Shown here piece after piece: positions 1-6,962 of a DNA stretch of 8,524 bases. The notes below the pieces were generated by a model that saw only the letters and a program-made list of their open reading frames with translations, was not told the DNA's origin and did no database searches. The translations under genes were made by a program, and so were the position numbers. This DNA comes from CAUZEO01 sp963578625 (GTDB taxonomy: Bacteria > Verrucomicrobiota > Kiritimatiellia > SLOV01), in assembly GCA_963578625.1 (NCBI GenBank), contig CAUZEO010000229.1, positions 1 to 8,524 on the forward strand, in the 5' to 3' direction. The stretch's first letter is position 1. Each line of letters begins with the position of its first letter.

Positions 1-77
1 CCGGTGCAACCTTTTCAAGTCCCATAGCGTATACAGGGGTAAACAGACATAACCCGAACCGAAAATCAGCCCCCATG

Positions 78-83
78 AAGGAG
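78..83 (+). promoter_or_regulatory. Ribosome binding site deciding the start of the secreted protein
   Basis: AAGGAG lies 6 bases upstream of the ATG at 90. It sits inside the reading frame that would be used from the ATG at 75, so it favours 90 as the true start. This is one of the few strong Shine-Dalgarno sites in the window. Confidence 0.75.
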
Positions 84-89
84 AATCCC

Positions 90-1007
90 ATGCGGATCTT
101 TGCCCTGACATCCTGCCTCGCCGCCCTGGTCTCGACGACAGTAAGTGCTGCTACGTTTCCTGTTGAGAACATATCGCCGGACGCGAAGTGGGTCGCTCAT
201 TTGGACTTCGACGAGCTCAAAAACACAAAAATCGGCGAAATCCTTATCGGCAAGCTCAACAGCGAGAAGCTCGACGCAAAATTCAACGCCCTCAAAGCCA
301 TGTTCAACATTGACCCTCGAAGCGATCTGAACACGGCCACCTTTTACGGATCCGGTAGCGAACCCGTGGACGCAGTCGCGTTGATCGATGCGCGATTCGA
401 TGAGGATCACCTTGTCACGCTGGTCGCCGCAAACGACGATTATGTTCTGCAATCACATGGTTCCCATGCTGTTCATAGCTGGGTTGACGACAAGAAGGGC
501 GTCGGCATCAAATCCTTCGGATGCTTTCACTCTTCAGGCACACTGGTTCTCAGCCAGGGATTGGGCAACGTCCGTAACGCCCTGGATATTCTGGACGCGA
601 AGTCACGCGGACTCGCCGAGTCGGATCCCCTTGGCAAAATGATCACTGACGAATCATCGATGTTTTTCATCGCGGTTGCGAATCTTGCCGAGATGAAGGA
701 TGTTGATCCAAGCGCCGCCATGCTCCATCAGTCTGCCGCCGCGCACTTTGCGGTTGGCGAGTCCGAAGACAGGATCCGGTGTAGACTTCGATTGACCACG
801 AAAGACGAGGAGTCGGCGGAAATGGTGGGAAGTGTCTTACAGGGAATGATTGCGTTCACATTGCTTAACGCGGCGGAAGAGCCGGAAATAGCCAAGCTTG
901 CCGACGATGCTACGTACGGCGTCACCGGGAACCAGGTGGAACTGATCATTGAACAGCCCGTCACGGATGTGGCGGAGTGGCTCCAGGACAAGATAGACGA
1001 GAAATAA
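90..1007 (+). CDS. Secreted protein of unknown function
   Basis: I do not recognise a named family. The 305-residue product starts with a clear Sec signal peptide: a short basic start (MRIF), a hydrophobic core (about residues 4-15) and a small-residue cleavage region (VSA-ATF) near residue 20. The mature part is soluble, with no further membrane segment and no catalytic motif I can name. A segment near the mature N-terminus (AKWVAHLDFDELKNTKIGE) resembles, from memory, secreted planctomycete and verrucomicrobial proteins that sit near ECF sigma factors. I chose the ATG at 90 over the one at 75 because AAGGAG at 78-83 lies 6 bases before it and because it puts the signal peptide at the N-terminus. 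The reading frame is open back to the window edge, but a start further upstream would bury the signal peptide. The next reading frame downstream is a broken ECF sigma factor, so this gene may belong to a sigma-factor locus. The gene call is firm; the function is unknown. Confidence 0.85.
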   Translation: MRIFALTSCLAALVSTTVSAATFPVENISPDAKWVAHLDFDELKNTKIGEILIGKLNSEKLDAKFNALKAMFNIDPRSDLNTATFYGSGSEPVDAVALIDARFDEDHLVTLVAANDDYVLQSHGSHAVHSWVDDKKGVGIKSFGCFHSSGTLVLSQGLGNVRNALDILDAKSRGLAESDPLGKMITDESSMFFIAVANLAEMKDVDPSAAMLHQSAAAHFAVGESEDRIRCRLRLTTKDEESAEMVGSVLQGMIAFTLLNAAEEPEIAKLADDATYGVTGNQVELIIEQPVTDVAEWLQDKIDEK

Positions 1008-1036
1008 ACCCCGGAATGTCCGGCAGCGGCACCCGC

Positions 1037-1199
1037 ATGACTCAATCAGAGATCAGTCAGATTCCGGATGTAGAGCTGGCTCAGCGGGCACAGGCGGGCT
1101 CGTTGGAGAGCTTCGAAGAAATTGTGTTTCGCTACGAAAGTAAAATCCTGCATTTTCTGCGCTGCCGGACGGGCGACCCGCGAGTCGTGGGATCTCGTA
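1037..1199 (+). pseudogene. Truncated ECF sigma-70 factor (N-terminal remnant)
   Basis: From the ATG at 1037 the reading frame gives a typical beginning of sigma-70 region 2. It has 'DVELAQRAQAGS' at residues 11-22, then 'FEEIV.RYE..ILHFLRCRTGDP' up to residue 48 (base 1180). In ECF factors this is followed by an acidic D-A-E-D-L-x-Q-E-x-F type segment, then the rest of region 2 and region 4, for about 170-200 residues in total. None of that is present in any of the three plus frames after 1180. The frame stays open to 1336, but only by reading antisense to the sulfatase gene. An upstream ATG at 1016 is an alternative start. The fragment lacks the -10-binding and -35-binding parts and cannot work as a sigma factor. 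It starts 29 bases after the secreted-protein gene. Truncation by rearrangement is more likely than a frameshift, since no continuation is found in another frame. Confidence 0.7.
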
Positions 1200-2978
1200 C
1201 TATTCGCCGGGCTCAAAGAATCCGGCGATTTCGCCCGGCGGATCGACAAGCTTTCCCGTTGACCTGTATTTCGGATAGTGGTCCTCGGGATGCACGATCA
1301 ACTCATCCAGCCAGTCGACCATCTCCTGGCGCATGACCTCCGCCAGCGGCAGATTCGTGTTGAATTCAGCCTTGGAGTCCAGGAGGTTGTTTTTTTCGCC
1401 CATGTCCTGAGTGAGGTTGTAGAGCGCATATCGGTTGTCTTCATAGGTATAGTAGAGCTTGTATCGGTTCCCATCACTTCGCTGTGAAAGCATGATCGTG
1501 GAAGGCGAGGCGCGGCTATCCAAGTATCCCGGGAAGTGGAAATAGAGATTGGAACGCGTTCGATCAGCGTGAGCAAAGTCCGTGAGGACGTTTGCAAACG
1601 ATTCCCCGTCGAGTACATGACCCGCAGGCAAAGAGGCGCCAGAGATGTCGGCGAACGTCGGATAGAAATCCAGAGCGTGAACCACGGTGTCGGAAACGGT
1701 TCCCGGCGAAATGACTCCCGGCCATCTCACGATCATCGGCACCCGAATCCCACCCTCGGTAAACATTCCTTTTCTGCCGCGCAACGGAACACCGGTGGTT
1801 CGCCTGTCGCCGCCGTTATCGGAAACGAAAATCAAGATCGTGTTCGCAGAGATGTCGTCCGAACTGTCGTTGTCCCCGTTCGGATCCGAAAGGTTGTCGA
1901 TCAACCGTGCCAGGGTTTGGTCTAATTGCTCGATCATGGCCGCATATACCGGATCGTTGTGTCGAACCCCGCCGGGCTTGGACCGATATTTACTGACGAG
2001 GTCCGCTCGTCCATAACTTGGGACATGTACGGCGTAGTGACTGTAATGGATAAAGAATGGTTGATCTGCTTTAGGACCAGAGACGTGACGATCAATGAAT
2101 TCTTCAACGGCATCGGCCATGGCATCGGTCAAGTGCTTGGTCGTGCCTGATAAGAAACTGGAGAGTTTGCTGAACGTGTAGTCCTTTTGATAGGGAAAGA
2201 TGTTTTTGGTAATGTACGTATCGGAGTACGGCAGTGCGTACGGGTCCAGCGCAGGACCGATTCCCCCCGGGAATTTCCAGGTCCCGCTATTCTTGTTGGC
2301 AAAGTAGGTGGGTGGGCTCCCCGCGGCAGTGCCACCGAAATTGAAATCGAATCCTTGGTTTTGAGGCAGGGTTGATTTTTCGCCACCCGTACCGCCGATA
2401 TGATATTTCCCGAAATGGGCGGTTACGTATCCTGCGGCTTGCAGCATCTCCGGCAGCATGAATGTCGACGCCGGAACATCCACGTTCTGGTCGGGGCCCA
2501 CCAGCATAGGAATCCCGTTCCCGCGGTTCAGACCCGTGACTGAGTAAATACCGTTGCTGTCCCGCACCGAATACTGACCGGACAGAAGCGCTGCGCGTGA
2601 GGGAGCGCAATTGGGTTGCATGTAGCAACTGGTGAGCGAGAGCCCCTGATTCGCGAGGCTGTCCATCGAGGGCGTCTCGTAGAAATCGCTGCCGTTTCCG
2701 AAGTTAGGGTTTCCACCGCTCAGGTCCGTCCACCCCAGGTCATCGACGTACATCAGCACCACGTTTGGCGGCGCGGACTCACTTCGTTTTGGTGGATCCG
2801 CCAAATCAAAGACCCGGGCAGGGTCGGCCACCGTCACGTTGGTTTCGGCATTCCCGTCCGGTCCAGTCGTGACCGGAGACGCCGTGCGTGCGGACGGACC
2901 CCACATTGCGCAGAAGAAGGTTGTCAGCATGAGCACGACCCGGCTGCGGGCACGGGATGTTCCCAACCTGAATTTCAT
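1200..2978 (-). CDS. Exported type I sulfatase (arylsulfatase-like, formylglycine-dependent)
   Basis: The 592-residue product hydrolyses sulfate esters, in such bacteria often from sulfated polysaccharides; the exact substrate cannot be read from sequence. The start at 2978 gives a basic, then hydrophobic signal peptide (residues 1-31, 'VVLMLTTFFCAMWGPSA'). A longer frame to 3155 would bury it. After a linker of about 40 residues come the alkaline-phosphatase-superfamily motifs: 'NVVLMYVDDLGW' with metal-binding D79-D80; 'CAPSR' with C124, which must be converted to formylglycine; 'GKYHIGG' (K191, H193); 'SHYAVHVP' (H314, H318); 'VSDNGGD' (D387, N388); and 'LRGRKGMFTEGGIRVP' (K403). All expected catalytic positions are present, so it looks active if a maturation enzyme exists elsewhere. 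An Asp-rich stretch (DPNGDNDSSDD) lies just before the DNGG motif. The Shine-Dalgarno signal is weak. The gene is divergent from the P450 gene, and its 3' end abuts the broken sigma gene, so a clipped C-terminus cannot be excluded. Confidence 0.95.
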   Translation of the reverse strand: MKFRLGTSRARSRVVLMLTTFFCAMWGPSARTASPVTTGPDGNAETNVTVADPARVFDLADPPKRSESAPPNVVLMYVDDLGWTDLSGGNPNFGNGSDFYETPSMDSLANQGLSLTSCYMQPNCAPSRAALLSGQYSVRDSNGIYSVTGLNRGNGIPMLVGPDQNVDVPASTFMLPEMLQAAGYVTAHFGKYHIGGTGGEKSTLPQNQGFDFNFGGTAAGSPPTYFANKNSGTWKFPGGIGPALDPYALPYSDTYITKNIFPYQKDYTFSKLSSFLSGTTKHLTDAMADAVEEFIDRHVSGPKADQPFFIHYSHYAVHVPSYGRADLVSKYRSKPGGVRHNDPVYAAMIEQLDQTLARLIDNLSDPNGDNDSSDDISANTILIFVSDNGGDRRTTGVPLRGRKGMFTEGGIRVPMIVRWPGVISPGTVSDTVVHALDFYPTFADISGASLPAGHVLDGESFANVLTDFAHADRTRSNLYFHFPGYLDSRASPSTIMLSQRSDGNRYKLYYTYEDNRYALYNLTQDMGEKNNLLDSKAEFNTNLPLAEVMRQEMVDWLDELIVHPEDHYPKYRSTGKLVDPPGEIAGFFEPGE

Positions 2979-3013
2979 CGTCGCTTCTGTACCACAACCG
3001 TGAACACGCATGA

Positions 3014-3076
3014 AAGCCCGGTTTTCGATCTGGGCGGGGGCCCGATTGAATCCGCACGGCCGGAAATACCGGGCTT
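3014..3076. promoter_or_regulatory. Divergent sulfatase/P450 control region with 9-base inverted repeat
   Basis: The 130 bases between the two divergent starts (2979-3108) hold a perfect inverted repeat: AAGCCCGGT at 3014-3022 and ACCGGGCTT at 3068-3076, with 45 bases between. A TTGACG at 3075-3080, overlapping the right arm, could be a -35 box for the P450 gene, but no good -10 box follows at 17 bases. A second GC-rich inverted match, ACGGG/CCCGT, lies just downstream, around 3078-3098. The symmetric position between two divergent genes suggests a paired operator or a long-stem structure. This is inference only. Confidence 0.35.
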
Positions 3077-3108
3077 GACGGGTCCCGGATCCCCCGTGAG
3101 AATCGCCG

Positions 3109-4341
3109 ATGATGGGAGTTTTGCCAACCGACTCGGAGTACGATCTGTTTTGCAATCAACGATTGCACGATCCCTATCCGCTATTTGCCCGGCTGCGGCA
3201 GGAGGATCCAGTACATTGGTGCGAGCCAATGAACATGTGGCTGCTCACGAGGTACGACGATATCTCTCGGTTGATTCGCGACAACAAGCGTTTGATTTCT
3301 GATCGGCAGTCCATGTATACCGATACTCTCCGGCCCGAGAATCTGGAATCCGCCTCGCCGCTGGTTCGACATATCGGACTGTGGCTCCAGAATAACAACC
3401 CGCCAAACCACACTCGTCTTAGAAAGCTCGTCAACGTTGCCTTCACGCCACGAATGATTGAGGACCTGGAGCCTCGTATCGAGGAGATCGTGAATGATCT
3501 TTTGGACAAAGCATCCAAAAGTGGCGAAACCGATTTCATCCAATCGTTCTGTCTTCCTCTGCCGGCCATCGTAATTTGCGAAATGCTGGGCATACCCCCG
3601 GAACACCGCGAGCGCTATCGCGATGCGGTGGAAGGTCTGATTCCCTTTGCTTCGGGCGGCGGACCCGGACTGAATGACGCGGTCGGCCCGGCCCGGGACT
3701 GCCTAGACGAATTGATTGCGTTCTTCGACGAGTTGATTATGGAGCGTCGCGCCAACCCCACGGAGGACCTGATCAGCGCGCTGGCTGGTGTCGAAGAAGA
3801 TGGTGACCGGCTCACCAAGGAGGAACTCTTTGCACTGTGCGTCTTTCTTTTTCTTGCCGGTCATGAAACCACGATGGGTCTGCTGGCGGGGGGCACCCTG
3901 GGCCTGTTGCAGAATCGCGACCAGTTTGATTTGTTGAAATCCGACCCGGGTACGCACATTGATAAAGCGGTTGAGGAGATCGTGCGCTATGAGTGCCCTG
4001 TCACCAGGGCGGTCCGCGTGCCTACCGAGGACATCGAGGTGCGCGGAAAGACGATAAAGAAAGGCGATACCATTACCATGCTTCTCGGTGCAGCCAATCG
4101 AGATCCGGCAGTGTTTTCGGAGCCCGACCGCCTCGACATTACACGCCATCCCAATAAGCACCTGGGCTTCGGACTCGGGATTCATTTCTGCCTGGGCGCG
4201 CCACTGGCGCGGCGCGAAGGTCGAATTGCTTTTCCCGCAATCGCAAAACGCTTTCCAACGATGAAGCTGGCAACCGAAGCGGTCGATTACAAGCGGGCGC
4301 TGGGGATTCGATCCATCTTGTCGCTGCCGGTGACATTTTAA
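3109..4341 (+). CDS. Cytochrome P450
   Basis: The product is a soluble 410-residue haem monooxygenase, the usual length for a bacterial class I P450. It shows the family signatures in order: an N-terminal 'DPYPLFARLRQEDPVHW' (residues 21-37); a C-helix 'HTRLRKLVNVAFTPR' (101-115); an I-helix oxygen-binding motif 'AGHETT' (250-255); the K-helix ExxR as E290-R293; and the haem loop 'FGLGIHFCLG' with axial cysteine C361. No signal peptide or membrane anchor is seen. The substrate cannot be inferred; the closest general resemblance is to CYP107-like soluble enzymes. No ferredoxin or ferredoxin reductase is encoded in the window, so electrons must come from partners elsewhere. The start is one of two adjacent ATGs (3109, 3112) without a strong ribosome binding site. 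The gene is divergent from the sulfatase and is followed after 11 bases by the beta-propeller gene, so the two are probably co-transcribed. Confidence 0.96.
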   Translation: MMGVLPTDSEYDLFCNQRLHDPYPLFARLRQEDPVHWCEPMNMWLLTRYDDISRLIRDNKRLISDRQSMYTDTLRPENLESASPLVRHIGLWLQNNNPPNHTRLRKLVNVAFTPRMIEDLEPRIEEIVNDLLDKASKSGETDFIQSFCLPLPAIVICEMLGIPPEHRERYRDAVEGLIPFASGGGPGLNDAVGPARDCLDELIAFFDELIMERRANPTEDLISALAGVEEDGDRLTKEELFALCVFLFLAGHETTMGLLAGGTLGLLQNRDQFDLLKSDPGTHIDKAVEEIVRYECPVTRAVRVPTEDIEVRGKTIKKGDTITMLLGAANRDPAVFSEPDRLDITRHPNKHLGFGLGIHFCLGAPLARREGRIAFPAIAKRFPTMKLATEAVDYKRALGIRSILSLPVTF

Positions 4342-4352
4342 CTGAGTAATCA

Positions 4353-5672
4353 ATGAAATACATCAGGCTTATCCCCCTTTGCATTTCGTTTGCACTGCCG
4401 GCGAGAGCCGATCACTGGCCACAATGGCGGGGGCCGACCGGTAACGGGATCACGATCGAAACCGGCATTCCGTCCGAATGGGGGCCGGACAAGAACGTCC
4501 GATGGCGGACGCCCTTGCCGGAGGCGGGAAACTCTACGCCTGTTGTGTGGGGAGATTACGTTTTCCTGACTCAGCCGGAGAGCGGAACGCATCGACGCAC
4601 GCTGATGTCGTTTCATCGCCCCGATGGGGAACTCCGCTGGCAAGAAGGGGTGACGTACGGCGCCAAGGAGCTGTCTCATGCCTCCAATCCATACTGTTCA
4701 TCGAGTCCGGCAACGGATGGGGAAAGGGTTATTGTCTGGTTCGGTTCGGCAGGTCTTTTCTGTTACGACATGGATGGAAAGGAACTCTGGCGCCGCGACC
4801 TTGGGCTCCAGGAGCATATGTGGGGACATGGAACCTCGCCGATTCTGTTCAACGACCTGTGTATCTTGAATTTTGGACCCGGCAAACGGGAGATGCTGAT
4901 CGCCGTCAACAAGGTGACGGGTGACGACGTGTGGCGTGTGGACCCCATCCCGTTGGCAAAGGAATTAGCCCTCAGTAGCACCGGGAATAATGGGAATGCG
5001 GCGGAGCGCGCAAGCGGTGATGACCTCGCGAATATTCTCCGGGGATCGTGGGGCACCCCAATCATCATCGATACCGGCAAGCGTAAGGAACTCATCGTTT
5101 CGCACCCGCGGCGAATTACAGCGTACGATCCTACATCCGGATCCAAGTTTTGGACCTGTGGCGGATATGCGCCCCTTGCATATGCCTCGCCTGTGTATGC
5201 AGACGGCGTCGTCGTGGTGTTGGGAGGCTGGTTTGGTGCTTCGTTGGCGGTGAAGGTTGGAGGCAGAGGCGACGTAACCGAATCCTGGACCGTATGGCAT
5301 AAAACTCGGGACGGCAGTTACCTCGGTACCGGCGTAACCTACGAAGACCACCTTTATGTTGCGAGTATGGAAGGCCTTATTTCCTGCATCGACACCTGGA
5401 CGGGAGAACAAGCCTGGGAGGAGCGACTCGAATCATCCTCCGGCCGAAATGAAGTTTGGTCGTCAATTACAATGACCGGCGACGGTCTTATGTACGTATC
5501 CAACCAGGCCGGGGATACATTTGTGTTTCGGCCGAATCCCCGAAGCTACAACCAGGTATCGAGAAACTCGATCGGTGAGCATACCAATTCTTCCGTTATC
5601 ATTGGCCATGGGGATGTCTTCATTCGGACGCACAAGGCACTTTGGTGCTTCGCCGGGAAAGCTGCTTCCTGA
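4353..5672 (+). CDS. Exported PQQ-like beta-propeller repeat protein
   Basis: The product is 439 residues, with a short signal peptide (MKYIRLIPLC..., probable cleavage after 'PARA' at residue 19). The mature start 'DHWPQWRGPTGNG' is, from memory, typical of the large planctomycete/verrucomicrobial group of PQQ-like repeat proteins, often labelled BamB-like. Repeated blade motifs with a turn plus tryptophan are visible: 'PDGELRWQ' (90-97), 'MDGKELWRRDL' (140-150), 'VTGDDVWRVD' (188-197), 'TSGSKFWTC' (261-269) and 'WTGEQAWEERL' (349-359). It is probably a periplasmic seven- or eight-bladed propeller. It has no dehydrogenase catalytic motif that I can confirm and no cytochrome c CxxCH site, so PQQ binding and enzyme activity are unproven; a scaffold or binding role is equally possible. 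It follows the P450 gene by 11 bases and has no strong ribosome binding site. The downstream neighbour converges, with 30 bases between stop codons and no obvious U-tailed terminator. Confidence 0.92.
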   Translation: MKYIRLIPLCISFALPARADHWPQWRGPTGNGITIETGIPSEWGPDKNVRWRTPLPEAGNSTPVVWGDYVFLTQPESGTHRRTLMSFHRPDGELRWQEGVTYGAKELSHASNPYCSSSPATDGERVIVWFGSAGLFCYDMDGKELWRRDLGLQEHMWGHGTSPILFNDLCILNFGPGKREMLIAVNKVTGDDVWRVDPIPLAKELALSSTGNNGNAAERASGDDLANILRGSWGTPIIIDTGKRKELIVSHPRRITAYDPTSGSKFWTCGGYAPLAYASPVYADGVVVVLGGWFGASLAVKVGGRGDVTESWTVWHKTRDGSYLGTGVTYEDHLYVASMEGLISCIDTWTGEQAWEERLESSSGRNEVWSSITMTGDGLMYVSNQAGDTFVFRPNPRSYNQVSRNSIGEHTNSSVIIGHGDVFIRTHKALWCFAGKAAS

Positions 5673-5702
5673 AGCTCATCAATCCTGTATCTATATTTCA
5701 CT

Positions 5703-6962
5703 TCAGAATGCCTGAAATTCAACTGTTAGCGGTCCGTCGGGCCGGACCAGTGAAGCCCACCTACCCCAGGTGAGCGTGTACCACCGATTGGGGATCAGGC
5801 TTCTGAAAGATCTCTTGTACAGGGTTCTATTCGACTGTAGCACGACGACATTGCCGGGTGGAAGCACACTTGAAACGCGGAATGTAAAGCGAGAGCGGGC
5901 CGGAGCCTGTCCATCGATTGTCACTCGGCACGGGCTGATCCACTGAACCGGATCACGGACTTCAACATGGGTATATTGATCCTCCGCCGGCCATAATTTC
6001 TGGTCTGAAAGATAGTCGGCAATGGAGCGCGCGGCGTGGGTTCCTTCCAGGGAAGCAACATCCGCGGTCTCGGCGCCCCGTAAAAGGTTTCCGCACGCAA
6101 ATATTCCCGGGGTTAGTGTGCGTAAGGCCTGGTCAACATCCGGTCCCTTTGTGTGAGGGTTCAGCTGGACGTTTGCAGTGCGGCAGAACTCGTGGTCGGG
6201 AATCCAGTCGCCGGTGAACACGATCGTGTCGCATTCGACCGTTCGTTCACCGACATGATTGTGAACTTCTATTCCCGAGACCCGGTCCTTACCGATGACA
6301 CGTTTGACAGTTGAGTTCGTAAGGAGAGGAATTCGATTTCTTCCCGCAATCCACCAGTGAGCGGGACCATACGTTTGGGCCCGGGGAAACTCCGTGACCA
6401 TCGCGGCCACGGAAACGCCGGATTCAAGCAGGGTGAGGATTGCGGAGTAGCTGACATGCTCTGCCCCCACTACCGCCGCCAGAGTGCCCGGCTTTTGATG
6501 ATGGACGTGAACCAATTGCTGAAGTGATCCGGTCGTATAAACTCCCGTTGGACGCGTACCAGGTATCCGTCTCGCAGTTCGCGGTCTCTCCCTGCACCCG
6601 GTCGCGAGCAATACTGCCCGTGCCGCAATTTCTCGAACGCCCTCGGGGGAGGTGACGGTGACGGTGTGCGACAAATTCTCCAGATTCCAATCGATAGCCG
6701 TGCACTCAGTTTCAATGGTGGAACCCGCATCCAGCGCGCGTTTCGTGTGTGCACTTGCATAACTGGGCCCCGATAAAACCCGCCGAAGGTCAAACAATCC
6801 GAATCCAGTGTGAAAGCAGTGCCTCGGGATTCCTCCGGGTTCACATTCCCGGTCGATCAAGTGGACGTGGTTCACACCCTGCTTGCGAAGCGCCGTTGCG
6901 GCAGCGAGTCCCGCGGGCCCGGCCCCAACCACCAGAACATCGCATGTGTTTGGCCTCTTCAA
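5703..6962 (-). CDS. FAD/NAD(P)-dependent oxidoreductase partner of the GlpA-like protein
   Basis: The 419-residue protein has the pyridine-nucleotide-disulfide oxidoreductase fold. An FAD-binding 'VVGAGPAGLAAA' is at residues 11-22, 'LLATGCRERPR' at 118-128, a second dinucleotide-binding region 'VVGAEHVSYSA' at 164-174 (a degenerate GxGxxG), and a C-terminal FAD contact 'FACGNLLRGAETAD' at 288-301. No redox-active CxxC or CxxxxC disulfide is seen, so it is probably an electron-transfer or NAD(P)-linked subunit, not a disulfide reductase. About 80 residues beyond the usual fold (335-419) form a predicted beta-rich tail. The start is TTG at 6962: it overlaps the stop of the upstream gene by 4 bases, has GGGAG 5 bases before it, and places the FAD motif at the N-terminus; the first in-frame ATG would remove that motif. 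In comparable two-gene arrangements (for example Thermotoga, from memory) such proteins accompany a GlpA-like subunit and a small DUF1667 protein. No DUF1667 gene lies downstream here, where the next gene converges. The exact reaction is not known. Confidence 0.9.
   Translation of the reverse strand: MKRPNTCDVLVVGAGPAGLAAATALRKQGVNHVHLIDRECEPGGIPRHCFHTGFGLFDLRRVLSGPSYASAHTKRALDAGSTIETECTAIDWNLENLSHTVTVTSPEGVREIAARAVLLATGCRERPRTARRIPGTRPTGVYTTGSLQQLVHVHHQKPGTLAAVVGAEHVSYSAILTLLESGVSVAAMVTEFPRAQTYGPAHWWIAGRNRIPLLTNSTVKRVIGKDRVSGIEVHNHVGERTVECDTIVFTGDWIPDHEFCRTANVQLNPHTKGPDVDQALRTLTPGIFACGNLLRGAETADVASLEGTHAARSIADYLSDQKLWPAEDQYTHVEVRDPVQWISPCRVTIDGQAPARSRFTFRVSSVLPPGNVVVLQSNRTLYKRSFRSLIPNRWYTLTWGRWASLVRPDGPLTVEFQAF

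Noticed and set aside
1..27. Possible C-terminal end of an upstream gene (a frame closing with TAG at 25-27)
   Set aside because: Eight codons without any recognisable motif cannot be told from chance.
1181..1260. Continuation of the sigma factor in another frame (a frameshift rather than a truncation)
   Set aside because: The plus frames beyond 1180 show no D-A-E-D-L-x-Q-E type segment or later sigma regions; the open stretch is only antisense to the sulfatase tail.
1200..3155. Longer sulfatase start at 3155
   Set aside because: It would add 59 residues before a good signal peptide and would overlap the P450 start on the other strand. The ATG at 2978 is more sensible.
2616..3302. A 228-codon plus-strand open frame opposite the sulfatase gene
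   Set aside because: It is Arg/His-rich antisense sequence to a gene with complete catalytic motifs, has no signal or domain of its own, and runs across the divergent spacer into the P450 gene.
3703..4353. A 216-codon minus-strand open frame opposite the P450 gene
   Set aside because: It is antisense to the conserved I-helix, ExxR and haem-loop region; its openness follows from the codon bias of the P450 gene.
5655..5702. Possible bidirectional terminator between the convergent genes
   Set aside because: Only a short GCTT/AAGC stem overlapping the stop of the propeller gene is seen, with no U-tract.
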